From contig CALVGN010000002.1 in the NCBI GenBank assembly GCA_944327105.1, positions 1 to 39,767 of the forward strand: a stretch of 39,767 nucleotides of DNA, given 5' to 3'. The stretch comes from an uncultured Erysipelotrichaceae bacterium (lineage in GTDB: Bacteria > Bacillota_I > Bacilli_A > Erysipelotrichales > Erysipelotrichaceae). Under the pieces are notes generated by a model. That model did no database searches, was not told the DNA's origin, and saw nothing but the letters and a program-made list of their open reading frames with translations. Within the stretch, counting starts at the first letter, position 1, and the number at the start of each line of letters is the position of its first letter. Positions 1 to 9,727 of this stretch are shown here, piece after piece. A program made the translations under genes and the position numbers.

Positions 1-1222
1 TCAAATAAGTGATGTAACTGCCCGGTGTAATGATCCCGCTGCTTTGGATCAAGAAGAACTGACCATTTCTTAACAGATAATCCGCCAGCTGGACACAATT
101 GGTCTTAAAGACATAGTACCAGCGAAACGGTCCTTTGAAAAAGGTATACATTTTCGCGTGTGTCGCAGCATAGACCCTCGAAGCATAATCATGGGCTTTA
201 CCCTTCTTACCTTGATCCAATTCCCGTTTCAGCAAACAATCATAGATCTGACTATCCGCCATCAAGGTTTCGATCCGCTTTTTGAGCAATTCCTCATTTT
301 CTTCGCTTAACTGCAACGTATAGCTCAATATGGTCTCACCACTTTCAACGCAGAACCGTAAGAAAGCAACTCGATCGACCACCAGTAATACCCCTTTACC
401 AACCGATCCCGCAACTTCACGACTCAATGGATCATGGGCACCATAGGAATAGATGGTTGAACCATAGGCCACATCCACATGGCCGAATTGTTCAAATCCA
501 TGATCATTCAAATGGACCCACACTTCTACACAGTGGGGCGGGATCGGTTGGACATCATCGATGGAACAACCATATTCATCCTTTAGATCTTTGACACTGG
601 TATATACCACGATGGGAAGCAATGCTTCCATAAAAACCGGTGCGGATAAGGAAAAACGCGCATAAAAGTCATTGCGTACACGCGCTGGTAATCCGTTGAT
701 GATCTGACGTAAAAGATCACTGGTCCCTTTCAAAACGAAATAGATCCCGATGGTTAGATCAATGATATAGAAATCATAGGAATTGAAGATCATCATCGCT
801 ATCCCCAATACCAATGAAAATACAGCCGACATCAAAGTGGACAATGCACCAGCCGATGTGGCTTTTCGACGCACATAATAATCCACGAAATTGATCAATG
901 CGATCAATATCATGTAGATCCCAACCAAAATATTGAATGTTGAAACCAATAAACCACTGTAAAACACAGTAATAATGGTTCCACCCATACCAACGATCAA
1001 TCGCAATAGGGCATCATGATCATGATACTTCGGAAGACGGATCAAAGCAAAGATGGTCGAAACCAGAAAATACAAGGTCAATAAAATATGAATCAGTCGA
1101 ACCAATCGATGCGAATCGATGATGCATAACAACCCAATGATCACTAACAATACACTGGTCCCTAAATGCATATACCGCTGATCCTGGTTCAACCATTTCA
1201 ACAATGAACCGATCCACTTCAT
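1..1222 (-). CDS. DUF308-type membrane protein with possible papain-like C-terminal domain (partial)
   Basis: The frame opens with ATG at 1222 and runs without a stop off the window edge, giving about 407 residues. The ATG overlaps the sbcC stop as ATGA, so it is probably translationally coupled to sbcC. Residues 1-200 hold roughly six hydrophobic helices with the layout of DUF308/HdeD proteins. The remaining half is soluble. It has a His-containing stretch (FGHVDVAYGSTIYSYGAHD) and, about 120 residues later, a Cys in TNCVQLADYLL followed by GIITPGSYI. This His-then-Cys order recalls permuted papain/NlpC-P60-like hydrolases (YiiX type). That assignment is an inference from motif layout. The 3' end is outside the window. 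Confidence 0.7.
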   Translation of the reverse strand, partial: MKWIGSLLKWLNQDQRYMHLGTSVLLVIIGLLCIIDSHRLVRLIHILLTLYFLVSTIFALIRLPKYHDHDALLRLIVGMGGTIITVFYSGLLVSTFNILVGIYMILIALINFVDYYVRRKATSAGALSTLMSAVFSLVLGIAMMIFNSYDFYIIDLTIGIYFVLKGTSDLLRQIINGLPARVRNDFYARFSLSAPVFMEALLPIVVYTSVKDLKDEYGCSIDDVQPIPPHCVEVWVHLNDHGFEQFGHVDVAYGSTIYSYGAHDPLSREVAGSVGKGVLLVVDRVAFLRFCVESGETILSYTLQLSEENEELLKKRIETLMADSQIYDCLLKRELDQGKKGKAHDYASRVYAATHAKMYTFFKGPFRWYYVFKTNCVQLADYLLRNGQFFLIQSSGIITPGSYITYL

Positions 1223-4200
1223 ACAAGATGTTCCCATTGAATGGTTGAACCATGGATCCCCTTGCTCACGCCCAATTGATGTTTGATGGTTTCCTTCAAC
1301 GCATCCACATGGGAAATGATCCCGATCATCCGATAATCTCGTGCCATTTCACTTAACAACCTCAACGCATCCGTGCGTGCAGTTTCATCCAATGCGCCAA
1401 ACCCTTCGTCGATAAAGATCATTTCCAGTTTGACTTTCCCTTTTCCAGCCATCACCACATCGCTCATGCCAAACGCCATGGCAAGCGCGGCCATGAAGGA
1501 TTCCCCACCGGATAATGTTTTGACATCCCGATAAACCAATGTCGCATTATTGATCACATCCAGATCCAATCCCACTTCCCCTTGCAACCGCAAATTATCG
1601 ATCGAACGGGTCGCTAAGGAAAAAGAGACGTTCATTTGAGATAAACGGCGATTGGCAGCAGAAACGATGGCATTGAAATACTGACGCTGCACAAATGTTT
1701 CTAGATCCAATGAAGGTGCAGACTTGCATTTGCCAGCGACCAACAATGCCAATGGTTCGACCATGGATAACTGTTGCGTATCTTTTTTGATGGTCGTATC
1801 CAATACAGCAATGGATGCGATCAATGGTGCATTGAATTGAAGCATCGTGGTTCGATCCGTGATGGATCGCTGCAATGCAGCGATTTGGGATTTATAGGAT
1901 GCAATGGTGGATTCAAAGGATGATGTATCCATGATCTTTTCATTACCATCCAGATAACGTCGGTATTGACTCAATAATGCATTGGTTTCCCGTACCCGTC
2001 CATCATAGTCTTCGATGGTTTTGACCACATTATGATATGTGGTCTCATCCATGACATGATCCAACAGATACGCATCATCGATGATCCCATAGACTTCATA
2101 TTGCTTTACCAATTGCTGATGCAACGTATCGATCTGTAATCGAGCTGCCTGATCTTTTGCCATCACCTGATGATAGTGCTGGTGCGCCTGGTCGTATTTT
2201 GCTTGTATCGCGTTTTTTTCGTTTTCAAGCTGTTTCGCTTTGTTTTCTAAACTGAGCAATTGAGTGTGGATCGCTTCATGTTGGGTTTCAATACTGGATT
2301 GATCTTTATGATCCAATGCTTCATCTGCCAATTGGTATCTTGTGGTTGCACCATTGAGTTTACTGGTCATTTCCTGTTTATTGACATAGAGTTGATCTAG
2401 CTTTGACGTGATACCCTTCAGTTTGTCTTCCAAGACGATCAAAGCTTCCTTGGCGTTTCGGCTTTGAACAAGATCGGCTTCGACTCGATCCAGATCTTGA
2501 GCCAGTTTGGATAATTTCACATTCAATAAATGGATGCGATTTTTTAATGATTCTAAATTGAATTCACGTTCACCCAAGGCCGTCAATTGTTCAGTATACA
2601 GTGATGTTTTGGTTTTGATGGTGGCATCCATCTGTTCAATGGTTGCAACCAGTGACTGACATTGGTTCAACCATTGATTTTCTTTTTCTTTGGCATATTC
2701 AAGTTCACTTTCACTGATCGCTTGATCACTCAATCTCGCTTTATTGGGATGAGTGGTTGAACCACAGACCGGACATGGTTTGCCATCTTGCAATGATGCC
2801 GCCAATAAGCCCGCCTGTTGATCCAGATACTGACTTTCCATTTGGGTCACCACATCTTTGGCGCTCAACCATTTACCTTTTAAATGCGCATATTCATTGC
2901 GTTTCTGATTCAATTCCCTCGTCTGTTGATCCAATGACTGTATTTCTTTAATGATGGTTTCGATCGCTTTGATTTGGTCCATCCACGTTTTCTGTTGGTC
3001 AAGCAACGAATGTCGTTTTTCTGTGAGTTCAGATAACTGGTCCGCATAGTTTTTTGCACGTTTGATCTGATCTTCAATTGTTTGCTTACTGGTCTGACCA
3101 TGTGTGATCTGATCGGTTAACTCGGCAATATCCTTGGTCAGACCATCCATTTCCTGTTTTGCCTGGATGCGTTTTTCCAATGAAACCATCAACGCATTGA
3201 TCTGATTTTTACATTGGATCAATTCGTCTCTTTGATCCTGATACGATGCATGAAAGGCATCATACGCTTTCATGGTCAAATCCAGTTCTTTTTTCCTGGT
3301 TTCAACCATATTCTTTGCCAGATTGAGACTGCTGGATTCCCGTTCTCTGGCTTTGAGCGCTTGCTGATATTGGTTGTAATACGGTAACACGCCACGGTAT
3401 TGATGATGCACTTCCAGTTTATGGCGCAACTGATCGATTCGTGATCGATCCTGGATATCTTGCTTCTGGATCTCTTGACGGTTGTGATAAGCCTGCACCA
3501 TCTGGTTATGTTTTTCGGCTTCCCCACTTTGTCGGACCATCTCCATCATGGCCGTATTCAACTGATCCATTGCTTTAGTATCTTTTTCGATCGACTTTTC
3601 ACTTTGGATTTTCCAAGTTTGATACGTATCCAAAAACGATGCTGCATTGATATGCATCATGGATGCATCGATGGTTTCATCCAACCGCAATTGATCCAGC
3701 TGGCTATCCAAAAACCGTTGGTTATCGATCACCGTTTTTTTCAATTGTGCCACTTTAGCAACGATCGTATCCGTCAATCGGGAATAGATATGCGTATCAA
3801 AGAGATCTTTGAAGATCGTTTTGCGTTTTTTGCTGTCTGCTTGTAACAATTCGATGAAACGACCCTGTGCGATCATGGACAGTGAATCGAATTCGTTTTT
3901 ATTGATGCCGATCAATGCGATGATCCTGGCATTGATCTCATCGTTTTTACCATGAAATGGCTGGTGGTTTTCATCATAAAGCATCACGGATTCATTATCC
4001 GTGACCAAACCTTTTTCCCCGTTGACTTTGCGTTTGGAAAAACGTTGCTGCATGGGTTTGCGTTTGACGGTATAGTGGTGACCATCCTGGATGAATTCCA
4101 GTTCGACAAAGCTTTCCAGATCCCGGATGAAATCATTTTGCAGCATCAGACCCGATTTGATATTGCCACTGGTCTTACCATATAAGGCAAAGCAAATGGC

Positions 4201-4335
4201 ATCGAAGATGGTGGTTTTACCACTTCCGGTGGCACCATGGATCAAAAATAGACCGGATTGTACCATGGAAAAATCAATGGTGGTACATTGCTGGTACGAA
4301 CCAAAGGATTGAATGGTCAGACGATACGGTTTCAT
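1219..4335 (-). CDS. sbcC: SbcC, ATPase subunit of the SbcCD nuclease
   Basis: SbcC is an SMC-like ATPase of 1038 residues, close to the usual length of about 1050. With SbcD it opens DNA hairpins and protein-blocked ends. The Walker A motif GATGSGKT is at residues 34-41. A long coiled coil follows, split near residue 520 by the zinc hook CPVC. The signature LSGGES is near residue 937 and Walker B (IFIDEGFG) near 968. The ATG overlaps the sbcD stop by 4 nt. The gene carries several copies of the ATGGTYNRACCAT palindrome, one of them just before the stop codon. The hook CPVC is directly followed by a GTGGTTGAACCAC variant on the DNA. Confidence 0.97.
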   Translation of the reverse strand: MKPYRLTIQSFGSYQQCTTIDFSMVQSGLFLIHGATGSGKTTIFDAICFALYGKTSGNIKSGLMLQNDFIRDLESFVELEFIQDGHHYTVKRKPMQQRFSKRKVNGEKGLVTDNESVMLYDENHQPFHGKNDEINARIIALIGINKNEFDSLSMIAQGRFIELLQADSKKRKTIFKDLFDTHIYSRLTDTIVAKVAQLKKTVIDNQRFLDSQLDQLRLDETIDASMMHINAASFLDTYQTWKIQSEKSIEKDTKAMDQLNTAMMEMVRQSGEAEKHNQMVQAYHNRQEIQKQDIQDRSRIDQLRHKLEVHHQYRGVLPYYNQYQQALKARERESSSLNLAKNMVETRKKELDLTMKAYDAFHASYQDQRDELIQCKNQINALMVSLEKRIQAKQEMDGLTKDIAELTDQITHGQTSKQTIEDQIKRAKNYADQLSELTEKRHSLLDQQKTWMDQIKAIETIIKEIQSLDQQTRELNQKRNEYAHLKGKWLSAKDVVTQMESQYLDQQAGLLAASLQDGKPCPVCGSTTHPNKARLSDQAISESELEYAKEKENQWLNQCQSLVATIEQMDATIKTKTSLYTEQLTALGEREFNLESLKNRIHLLNVKLSKLAQDLDRVEADLVQSRNAKEALIVLEDKLKGITSKLDQLYVNKQEMTSKLNGATTRYQLADEALDHKDQSSIETQHEAIHTQLLSLENKAKQLENEKNAIQAKYDQAHQHYHQVMAKDQAARLQIDTLHQQLVKQYEVYGIIDDAYLLDHVMDETTYHNVVKTIEDYDGRVRETNALLSQYRRYLDGNEKIMDTSSFESTIASYKSQIAALQRSITDRTTMLQFNAPLIASIAVLDTTIKKDTQQLSMVEPLALLVAGKCKSAPSLDLETFVQRQYFNAIVSAANRRLSQMNVSFSLATRSIDNLRLQGEVGLDLDVINNATLVYRDVKTLSGGESFMAALAMAFGMSDVVMAGKGKVKLEMIFIDEGFGALDETARTDALRLLSEMARDYRMIGIISHVDALKETIKHQLGVSKGIHGSTIQWEHLV

Positions 4336-5489
4336 GGATTCACCTCATCGTAGATATGATCCAACCATTGGATCAAAGCATCGTCCATGCTCGAACCATA
4401 GATGGTTTGGTAAAGTTTGTGGATATTGGTGATGGGATCCAGATCCACTTGAAAGGATGGTTCATCCATGGTTGAACCATTATGATTCTGCTCAACCACA
4501 CTGACCGATAACAAGTTTGGATAAAGCAACGATAACTTTTGTAAATATTGAGGATCACCACAGGCTTTCGGTAATTCGATCGCCACATAGTCATCATGGT
4601 CCAAACCATCCTGATCATCAAGGATATCCATATAATCCATGGATAAAACACGGACATTGCGTTGAAAGGGAATGGATAATGGTTCGACCATCATATTCCC
4701 CTTTTCATTTAACTCAATGAAGATGATCCGTTTGGGTTTAACGGTTTCACTTAACGAATATGGATAGATCGACCCACTGTAATAGGCAGGAATGTCCTTT
4801 AATTTCTGATACGTATGCAAATGACCCAATGCCATATAGTCAAATGGTAAGACCATATCCTTCAGTGTGATCGCATCCAATCCTCCACTTAAAAGCACAC
4901 TGCTTTCACTTTCACTGGTGGTGACATCATCCATGGATGATGTCACATAAAACTGGTGGGATACCCAAATATTGCGCTGGTTGGAATCAATATCCTGATG
5001 GTTCAATAGATCCTGCATCATTTTGGTATAACCATAGTTATCTGTGGTTTTCCATCCTGGAAAATTCATGGGTCTGACAAATGGCGTACCATAAATATTT
5101 AACGGTCCATACGTATCCGTTAAAGATAATTTGAAAAACGAAGGATGTGTATCATCCAATGGTTTAGACCATATATGGATATGGTGGCTTTTAAACAGAT
5201 CCGAACCATAATCCAATTTGACAAATGAATCATGATTACCGGCAATGACCACCACTTCCACCGATGGTTCAACCATAGCCAATCGATTCAAAAAATCATT
5301 CCATAATTCGATGGCACCATTGTTTGGATTGGTCTTATCATAGATATCTCCAGCAACCAACAATACATCGATCTTCTTTTCTTTAATGGTTTCAACGATA
5401 AAATCCAGACTTTCTTTCTGCTGTTGCAGCAAAGAATAGCCATACAGTGTTTTACCCAGATGCAAATCGGATGTATGAAGCAATCGCAT
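4332..5489 (-). CDS. sbcD: SbcD, nuclease subunit of SbcCD
   Basis: This is a Mre11-type calcineurin-like phosphoesterase of 385 residues. It supplies the Mn-dependent nuclease activity of SbcCD, which cuts hairpins formed at palindromes. Metal-site motifs are visible in order: DLHLGK near the N-terminus, AGDIYD, GNHDS and GHLH. I chose the ATG at 5489 (MRLLHTSDLHLGK) because family members start here. A TTG start at 5504 is possible but lies inside the -10 box. A TATAAT at 5496-5501 ends only 6 nt before this ATG and no ribosome binding site exists, which suggests a leaderless mRNA. The gene heads the sbcD-sbcC-DUF308 operon. Confidence 0.96.
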   Translation of the reverse strand: MRLLHTSDLHLGKTLYGYSLLQQQKESLDFIVETIKEKKIDVLLVAGDIYDKTNPNNGAIELWNDFLNRLAMVEPSVEVVVIAGNHDSFVKLDYGSDLFKSHHIHIWSKPLDDTHPSFFKLSLTDTYGPLNIYGTPFVRPMNFPGWKTTDNYGYTKMMQDLLNHQDIDSNQRNIWVSHQFYVTSSMDDVTTSESESSVLLSGGLDAITLKDMVLPFDYMALGHLHTYQKLKDIPAYYSGSIYPYSLSETVKPKRIIFIELNEKGNMMVEPLSIPFQRNVRVLSMDYMDILDDQDGLDHDDYVAIELPKACGDPQYLQKLSLLYPNLLSVSVVEQNHNGSTMDEPSFQVDLDPITNIHKLYQTIYGSSMDDALIQWLDHIYDEVNP

Positions 5490-5495
5490 GCATAG

Positions 5496-5501
5496 ATTAT
5501 A
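5496..5501 (-). promoter_or_regulatory. -10 box of sbcD (leaderless candidate)
   Basis: Perfect TATAAT on the minus strand. The sbcD ATG begins 6 nt after it, so the predicted +1 falls at or next to the A of the start codon. No convincing -35 is seen. Confidence 0.6.
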
Positions 5502-5548
5502 CAATGAATATCCTGTACATTATTGAGTTGTCGGTGTTGGTGATTTTA

Positions 5549-5602
5549 TCAATTTTCATTTATAGAAACGTTTTGATACAAAACAATCTTTTTCACTTCC
5601 AT
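5549..5602 (-). CDS. Possible 17-residue small ORF upstream of sbcD
   Basis: An ATG at 5602 is preceded by AAAAGGAG at good spacing and opens a 17-codon frame (MEVKKIVLYQNVSINEN) ending in TGA at 5549. It lies on the same strand as sbcD, about 60 nt upstream. The strong ribosome binding site is the only support. It could be a leader peptide or a chance frame in a stretch of about 290 nt otherwise free of genes (5490-5778). Confidence 0.25.
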   Translation of the reverse strand: MEVKKIVLYQNVSINEN

Positions 5603-5764
5603 ATACGTTCTCCTTTTCACCAATGTTATCTTGCTTGATACAAAAACGCCATCAAGTGACTTCATGCTATCATTTCAATTTTTCAAATCAATGGATTCCA
5701 ACCCATCTATCTTCGGCTAATAGTGAGAATGAAACATCCCCATACCATTTTTAAATGAATTTGT

Positions 5765-5770
5765 TATAAT
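5765..5770 (+). promoter_or_regulatory. -10 box of tRNA-Arg
   Basis: TATAAT whose predicted +1 (about 5777) lies 2 nt before the mature 5' end of the tRNA. A -35 hexamer is not obvious. Confidence 0.6.
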
Positions 5771-5778
5771 TGTTGCAC

Positions 5779-5854
5779 GCGCCTATAGTGTAATGGATAA
5801 CGCGTTTGATTCCGATTCAAAAGAGTGCAGGTTCGATTCCTGCTAGGCGCGCCA
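5779..5854 (+). tRNA. tRNA-Arg (anticodon CCG)
   Basis: Seventy-six nt fold into a standard cloverleaf. The acceptor stem is GCGCCTA/TAGGCGC with discriminator G and encoded CCA. The anticodon stem TTTGA/TCAAA encloses loop TTCCGAT, giving anticodon CCG (reads CGG). The T arm is GCAGG/CCTGC with a TTCGATT loop. A terminator built around the palindrome follows 13 nt later. Confidence 0.95.
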
Positions 5855-5867
5855 GATGAATATATTA

Positions 5868-5892
5868 CGCCGTATGGTTGAACCATACGGCG
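5868..5892 (+). terminator. Terminator of tRNA-Arg built on the palindrome
   Basis: A perfect 12-bp inverted repeat with a single-base centre, CGCCGTATGGTT-G-AACCATACGGCG, is followed by TTTGTT. Its inner 13 bp (5874-5886) are a perfect ATGGTYNRACCAT element. A one-base centre means the top base pairs must open to form a hairpin loop. Confidence 0.75.
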
Positions 5893-5925
5893 TTTGTTAT
5901 ATGGTGAAACCAGGTAAAGATATCT

Positions 5926-5931
5926 TATAAT
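5926..5931 (+). promoter_or_regulatory. -10 box of the PMT-family gene (leaderless candidate)
   Basis: TATAAT is followed after 7 nt by the ATG at 5939. A near-palindrome, ATGGTGAAACCAG, lies upstream at 5901-5913. No Shine-Dalgarno sequence separates the box from the start codon. Confidence 0.6.
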
Positions 5932-5938
5932 GGTGTCC

Positions 5939-7894
5939 ATGGAATTTTTCAGTGCTGAAGTTTTTCAAAACGGAATGATCATTCCTATCGTTATCGGAGT
6001 GGGATTGATCGTTTTTTGTTGTACGAAATGGTTGAAACCAAAAGATGCAATGGTTCAACCAAAGCCGATATTAAGAAAGTCTTATTTCATCAAACGGGCA
6101 ATACCAAACCAGAAGTGGGATGGATGGGATAAATATTTCGTGGTGATGTTTACTTTATGCTATGGCTACATCTCCATTCTTCAACTTGGTCATACCAAGA
6201 TCCCAACAACCTATTGGCAACCGCAAGACGCGGGAAGTGAAGTCATCTTCAAAGTGGAAGATGACGCTATTTATGATGCGATCATGTTGATCGGTGGTGA
6301 AGGCGACAATAACAATAATCCAACGACCTATCAGATCGGGATGGATGATATCGAATTATATGGTTCATATGACAATACCACCTATGATCTGATCTCGACC
6401 ATCAGCGACAGTGCATATATGCAATATAAAACCATTGCCGTGGATCAACCCTATCCCTACATCAAAATGGTGGTCCCAAATCGTAACAGTGTGGTCAATG
6501 AGATCGCACTGGTCAATACCACGGATGAAATGGTTTTACCAGTAAGCATCGTGCAGGATACGCCCAATGCGGCGTATCCTGCCACATTGTTGATCGATGA
6601 ACAGGATCAAATCGTTATTGATCCGAGCTGGCAAGATGAATCCTATTTCGATGAAGTCTACCATGTACGTAATGCCGTCGAGATCGTCAATGGTCAATAC
6701 ATGTATGCTTCGGTCCATCCACTACTTGGGACCAATATCATGGCTTTTTTCATTGCCCTATTGGGCAATCATCCTTTTGGATGGCGTTTTGGTGGATGGT
6801 TGTTTGGGGTATTGATGGTTCCCTTATTCTATGCACTGGCCCGTTCATTGTTGCGCAATCGGCGCTATGCGGCGATTGGCACGGCCTTGTTCTGTGTGGA
6901 TTTCATGCATATCACCACATCTAGGATCGCGACGTTGGAACCATTTTCTGTATTTTTCATCATGGGGATGTTTTATTTCATGATCCAATATCTGCATACC
7001 TCATTGGTAGATACCCCATTAAAAAAACAATGGATGTATCTATTGTTCTGTGGTTTGACCATGGGATGTGCTTGGAGTACCAAGTGGACCGGATGCTATT
7101 CATCCCTTGGTCTGGCCATTTTGTTCTTCATTCATTTTTTTGGTCTGATCAAGGAATATTGCATCGCACGAAAAAAGAAAAACGAACTGGTCTATGAAGA
7201 TGTGATCGAAGAACAATGGGTGGATATCGTTGTGACCACTTATCTTAAAAAGCTGGTCTTGACCATCGTCTTCTGTGTTGTGGTATTTGTGATATTGCCC
7301 ATATTGATCTATTTTGGTATCCACATTATCGATCATATCTGGCGGGATGGTTATTCCATTTCCAATATGATCGATCAAATCATTTACATGTATGAATACC
7401 ACATCGATCTTCAAGCTACCCATCCATTCCAAAGTCAATGGTATCAATGGATCCTGGATATCCGTCCGATCTGGTATTACATCAAACGAAGCAATGATTT
7501 AGCCAGCAGTATTTCCTGTTTTTCCAATCCGATCATCACCTGGAGTGGTTTTATTGCCATGTTTTACTGTGGGTGGTTACTGTTAAAACAACGCAATGAT
7601 GGTTTGACCATTACCTGGATCGCTCTGCTTACGGCATTGGGGCCATGGATGCTGGTGACCCGTTGTGTATTCAGCTATCACTTCTATCCTTCCACTCCCT
7701 TTTATATTTTGTTAGTGGTCTATATGTTGCGGGATATTGAACGAAAAAGCAAAAATACGAAAACCACATCCATTGTGGTTTGGACCAGTATCATCGTCTT
7801 CATTCTGTTTTTACCAGCCATCTGTGGATTCTGGACCACCCAAGATTATCTTAATGGTTTCTTAAGCTGGCTTCCCAGCTGGAATCTGAATTAG
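5939..7894 (+). CDS. PMT-family (GT39) membrane glycosyltransferase
   Basis: A 651-residue polytopic membrane protein of the protein O-mannosyltransferase family, which moves a sugar from a polyprenyl-phosphate donor to acceptors outside the membrane. The acidic pair of the first outer loop is seen in DESYFDEVYHVRNA near residue 236, followed by HPLLGT and GWRFGGWLFG, typical of the family. About ten membrane helices follow. Between the first two helices is an insertion of roughly 140 residues, rich in beta-type sequence, resembling a carbohydrate-binding discoidin-like domain. I start at 5939 rather than 5930 because the earlier ATG overlaps the -10 box. A second GT-C type gene follows 9 nt later, so the two probably work in one glycosylation pathway. 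Confidence 0.85.
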   Translation: MEFFSAEVFQNGMIIPIVIGVGLIVFCCTKWLKPKDAMVQPKPILRKSYFIKRAIPNQKWDGWDKYFVVMFTLCYGYISILQLGHTKIPTTYWQPQDAGSEVIFKVEDDAIYDAIMLIGGEGDNNNNPTTYQIGMDDIELYGSYDNTTYDLISTISDSAYMQYKTIAVDQPYPYIKMVVPNRNSVVNEIALVNTTDEMVLPVSIVQDTPNAAYPATLLIDEQDQIVIDPSWQDESYFDEVYHVRNAVEIVNGQYMYASVHPLLGTNIMAFFIALLGNHPFGWRFGGWLFGVLMVPLFYALARSLLRNRRYAAIGTALFCVDFMHITTSRIATLEPFSVFFIMGMFYFMIQYLHTSLVDTPLKKQWMYLLFCGLTMGCAWSTKWTGCYSSLGLAILFFIHFFGLIKEYCIARKKKNELVYEDVIEEQWVDIVVTTYLKKLVLTIVFCVVVFVILPILIYFGIHIIDHIWRDGYSISNMIDQIIYMYEYHIDLQATHPFQSQWYQWILDIRPIWYYIKRSNDLASSISCFSNPIITWSGFIAMFYCGWLLLKQRNDGLTITWIALLTALGPWMLVTRCVFSYHFYPSTPFYILLVVYMLRDIERKSKNTKTTSIVVWTSIIVFILFLPAICGFWTTQDYLNGFLSWLPSWNLN

Positions 7895-7903
7895 GGAGGC
7901 ATC

Positions 7904-9613
7904 ATGAAGCAACGCTTAATGGAGTTGATGGTTTTAACCATACTGGCACTGGCCGTCGTGACCGTTGGATTGAATGATTCTGTATTTATCGGCCATGATA
8001 CTCTATTTCATTTATCACGGATCGAAGGCTATGCGCGATCCATTGCCAATGGGCAATGGATCCCGACAGTCTATCCCTTTAAAAATGATGGATATGGATA
8101 TGGTAGTGCATTGTTCTATTGTGATTTTACGTTGATCTTGCCGGCATTGCTGTATTTAAATGGTGTTTCCATTTCCACGTGTGCCACGATTTATTTATTG
8201 GTCATATCCTGGATATCTGGCTATACCATGATGCGTCTGGTCAAAACATTGACCAAGAATCCGTTTACCCCTTATCTGGCTGTGATCCTGTATTTATTTG
8301 CCAATTATCGCTTGACCAATATGTATTGCAGAGGGGCTTATGGTGAAACCAGTGCCATGATGGCTTTACCATTGGTGATCGAAGGGATCTATCGTATCTT
8401 GGTATTGAAACAGTCGAATCATTATGCTTTGGCTTTTGGATTGATCGGATTGATTTTTACCCATAATATTTCATTTTATCTGACCATGGTGGTGATCATC
8501 CTACTCATGATGGTCTATACCATCAATGGTACCTTGATTAGACAATACCGATTATGGATCCCCTTATTCAAGAATCTATTATTGGCCTTTGGTGTGACCA
8601 TGGTCTTTACATTCCCCATGCTCGAGCAGATCTATCACACGGATTATTATCTGTCCTGGTATGGTTCAACCAGTGATTTAGGGGAAAGTGCATTGCCCTT
8701 GTGGTCCTTGTTCAATCCATTATCCGTTACTGCCGGCTATGGTTCCAATACGATGGAATATTACCAGATCATGAATACTTCATTAGGGTGGCTGACGACA
8801 TTGGCACCATTGGGATGGCTGATATTATCCTGGAAACATAATGGTTTAACCACATTTATCAAAACGATCACCCTGATCGGATATGGTTTATTACTGATCA
8901 GCAGCGGTATCATCAATCTGGATCTGCTTCCCTTTTTAAAGATCATTCAGTTTGCTTTCCGTCTCAATGGGATCGCATTGGTATTGTTGGTACCATCTGC
9001 GGCAATGGTCATCGCCAATCGATGGTATTCCAAAAAGATACTGATCCCATTGATGATTGGTTTGACCATCGTTGGAATCGGACATCAGATCCCCTATTTG
9101 AATGAAGGGATGCATATCGATTCGTCCACCGCTTATTCTGCATTGATCGATGGCACTCTGTTTGATCCGTATTATGGTGATTCATCCTATGTTCGTACTG
9201 AAGTGGCAGGAGCGGATTATCTGCCCATTGGCGGTCTCAATACCAAAGATGTGGGACATGATGTTTTTTTAAATGATGGTTCGACCATTGTTGCGGATCA
9301 ACGGATTCCCTATACGTTTACCATCTCATCCAATGGGATCGTCCATATCCCGCTCACGTATTACTATGGTTATACCATCTGTGATCTGATAGATAATGGT
9401 CCATCCTTTTGCAAACCCGTGGATAAGGATACCAATGGAATGCTGTTAGCATCATTGCATCAACCGGGTACCTATGTGATCGTCTATCAACCCACAGATA
9501 TCCAAAAGTTCAGCAAGATCGGTTCTGGTCTGACCATCTTCGGATTTGGTCTTTATCAAATCATCCAACAGATCCGTAAGCGAAACGTCCATTCCGTGAA
9601 AACGCTTTCATAA
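7904..9613 (+). CDS. Polytopic GT-C-like membrane protein
   Basis: A 569-residue protein with about 11 hydrophobic helices and a C-terminal outer domain of about 150 residues, ending in one more helix and a basic tail. GHDTLFHLSRIEG follows the first helix, as in the 6-pyruvoyl-tetrahydropterin-synthase-related and YfhO-like membrane proteins thought to be GT-C glycosyltransferases; the Asp and His there are plausible catalytic residues. The start has a clear GGGAGG site, 9 nt after the upstream PMT gene, so the two form an operon. Substrate unknown. The gene carries a perfect palindrome at 9276-9288 and a 2-bp-centre copy near its start. Confidence 0.75.
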   Translation: MKQRLMELMVLTILALAVVTVGLNDSVFIGHDTLFHLSRIEGYARSIANGQWIPTVYPFKNDGYGYGSALFYCDFTLILPALLYLNGVSISTCATIYLLVISWISGYTMMRLVKTLTKNPFTPYLAVILYLFANYRLTNMYCRGAYGETSAMMALPLVIEGIYRILVLKQSNHYALAFGLIGLIFTHNISFYLTMVVIILLMMVYTINGTLIRQYRLWIPLFKNLLLAFGVTMVFTFPMLEQIYHTDYYLSWYGSTSDLGESALPLWSLFNPLSVTAGYGSNTMEYYQIMNTSLGWLTTLAPLGWLILSWKHNGLTTFIKTITLIGYGLLLISSGIINLDLLPFLKIIQFAFRLNGIALVLLVPSAAMVIANRWYSKKILIPLMIGLTIVGIGHQIPYLNEGMHIDSSTAYSALIDGTLFDPYYGDSSYVRTEVAGADYLPIGGLNTKDVGHDVFLNDGSTIVADQRIPYTFTISSNGIVHIPLTYYYGYTICDLIDNGPSFCKPVDKDTNGMLLASLHQPGTYVIVYQPTDIQKFSKIGSGLTIFGFGLYQIIQQIRKRNVHSVKTLS

Positions 9614-9623
9614 ATTATTTGAT

Positions 9624-9689
9624 CTATTCCGTTTGACTTGACGGATTCGTGCTATTGTATAGATGCAATGTGAGACTCTTGAGTTTCAT
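9624..9689 (-). CDS. Possible 21-residue small ORF
   Basis: An ATG at 9689 follows AAAGGAGTAATACT and opens a 21-codon frame starting MKLKSLTLHLYN, ending TAG at 9624. It is convergent with the GT-C gene. I see no clear promoter between the upstream terminator and the start. Support is the strong ribosome binding site only. Confidence 0.22.
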   Translation of the reverse strand: MKLKSLTLHLYNSTNPSSQTE

Positions 9690-9727
9690 TAGTATTACTC
9701 CTTTCTACTTTCACAAAAGTGAAAACG

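Noticed and set aside
2757-4312. Several plus-strand open frames inside sbcC
   Set aside because: They are antisense to a clear conserved gene, lack ribosome binding sites and match no family.
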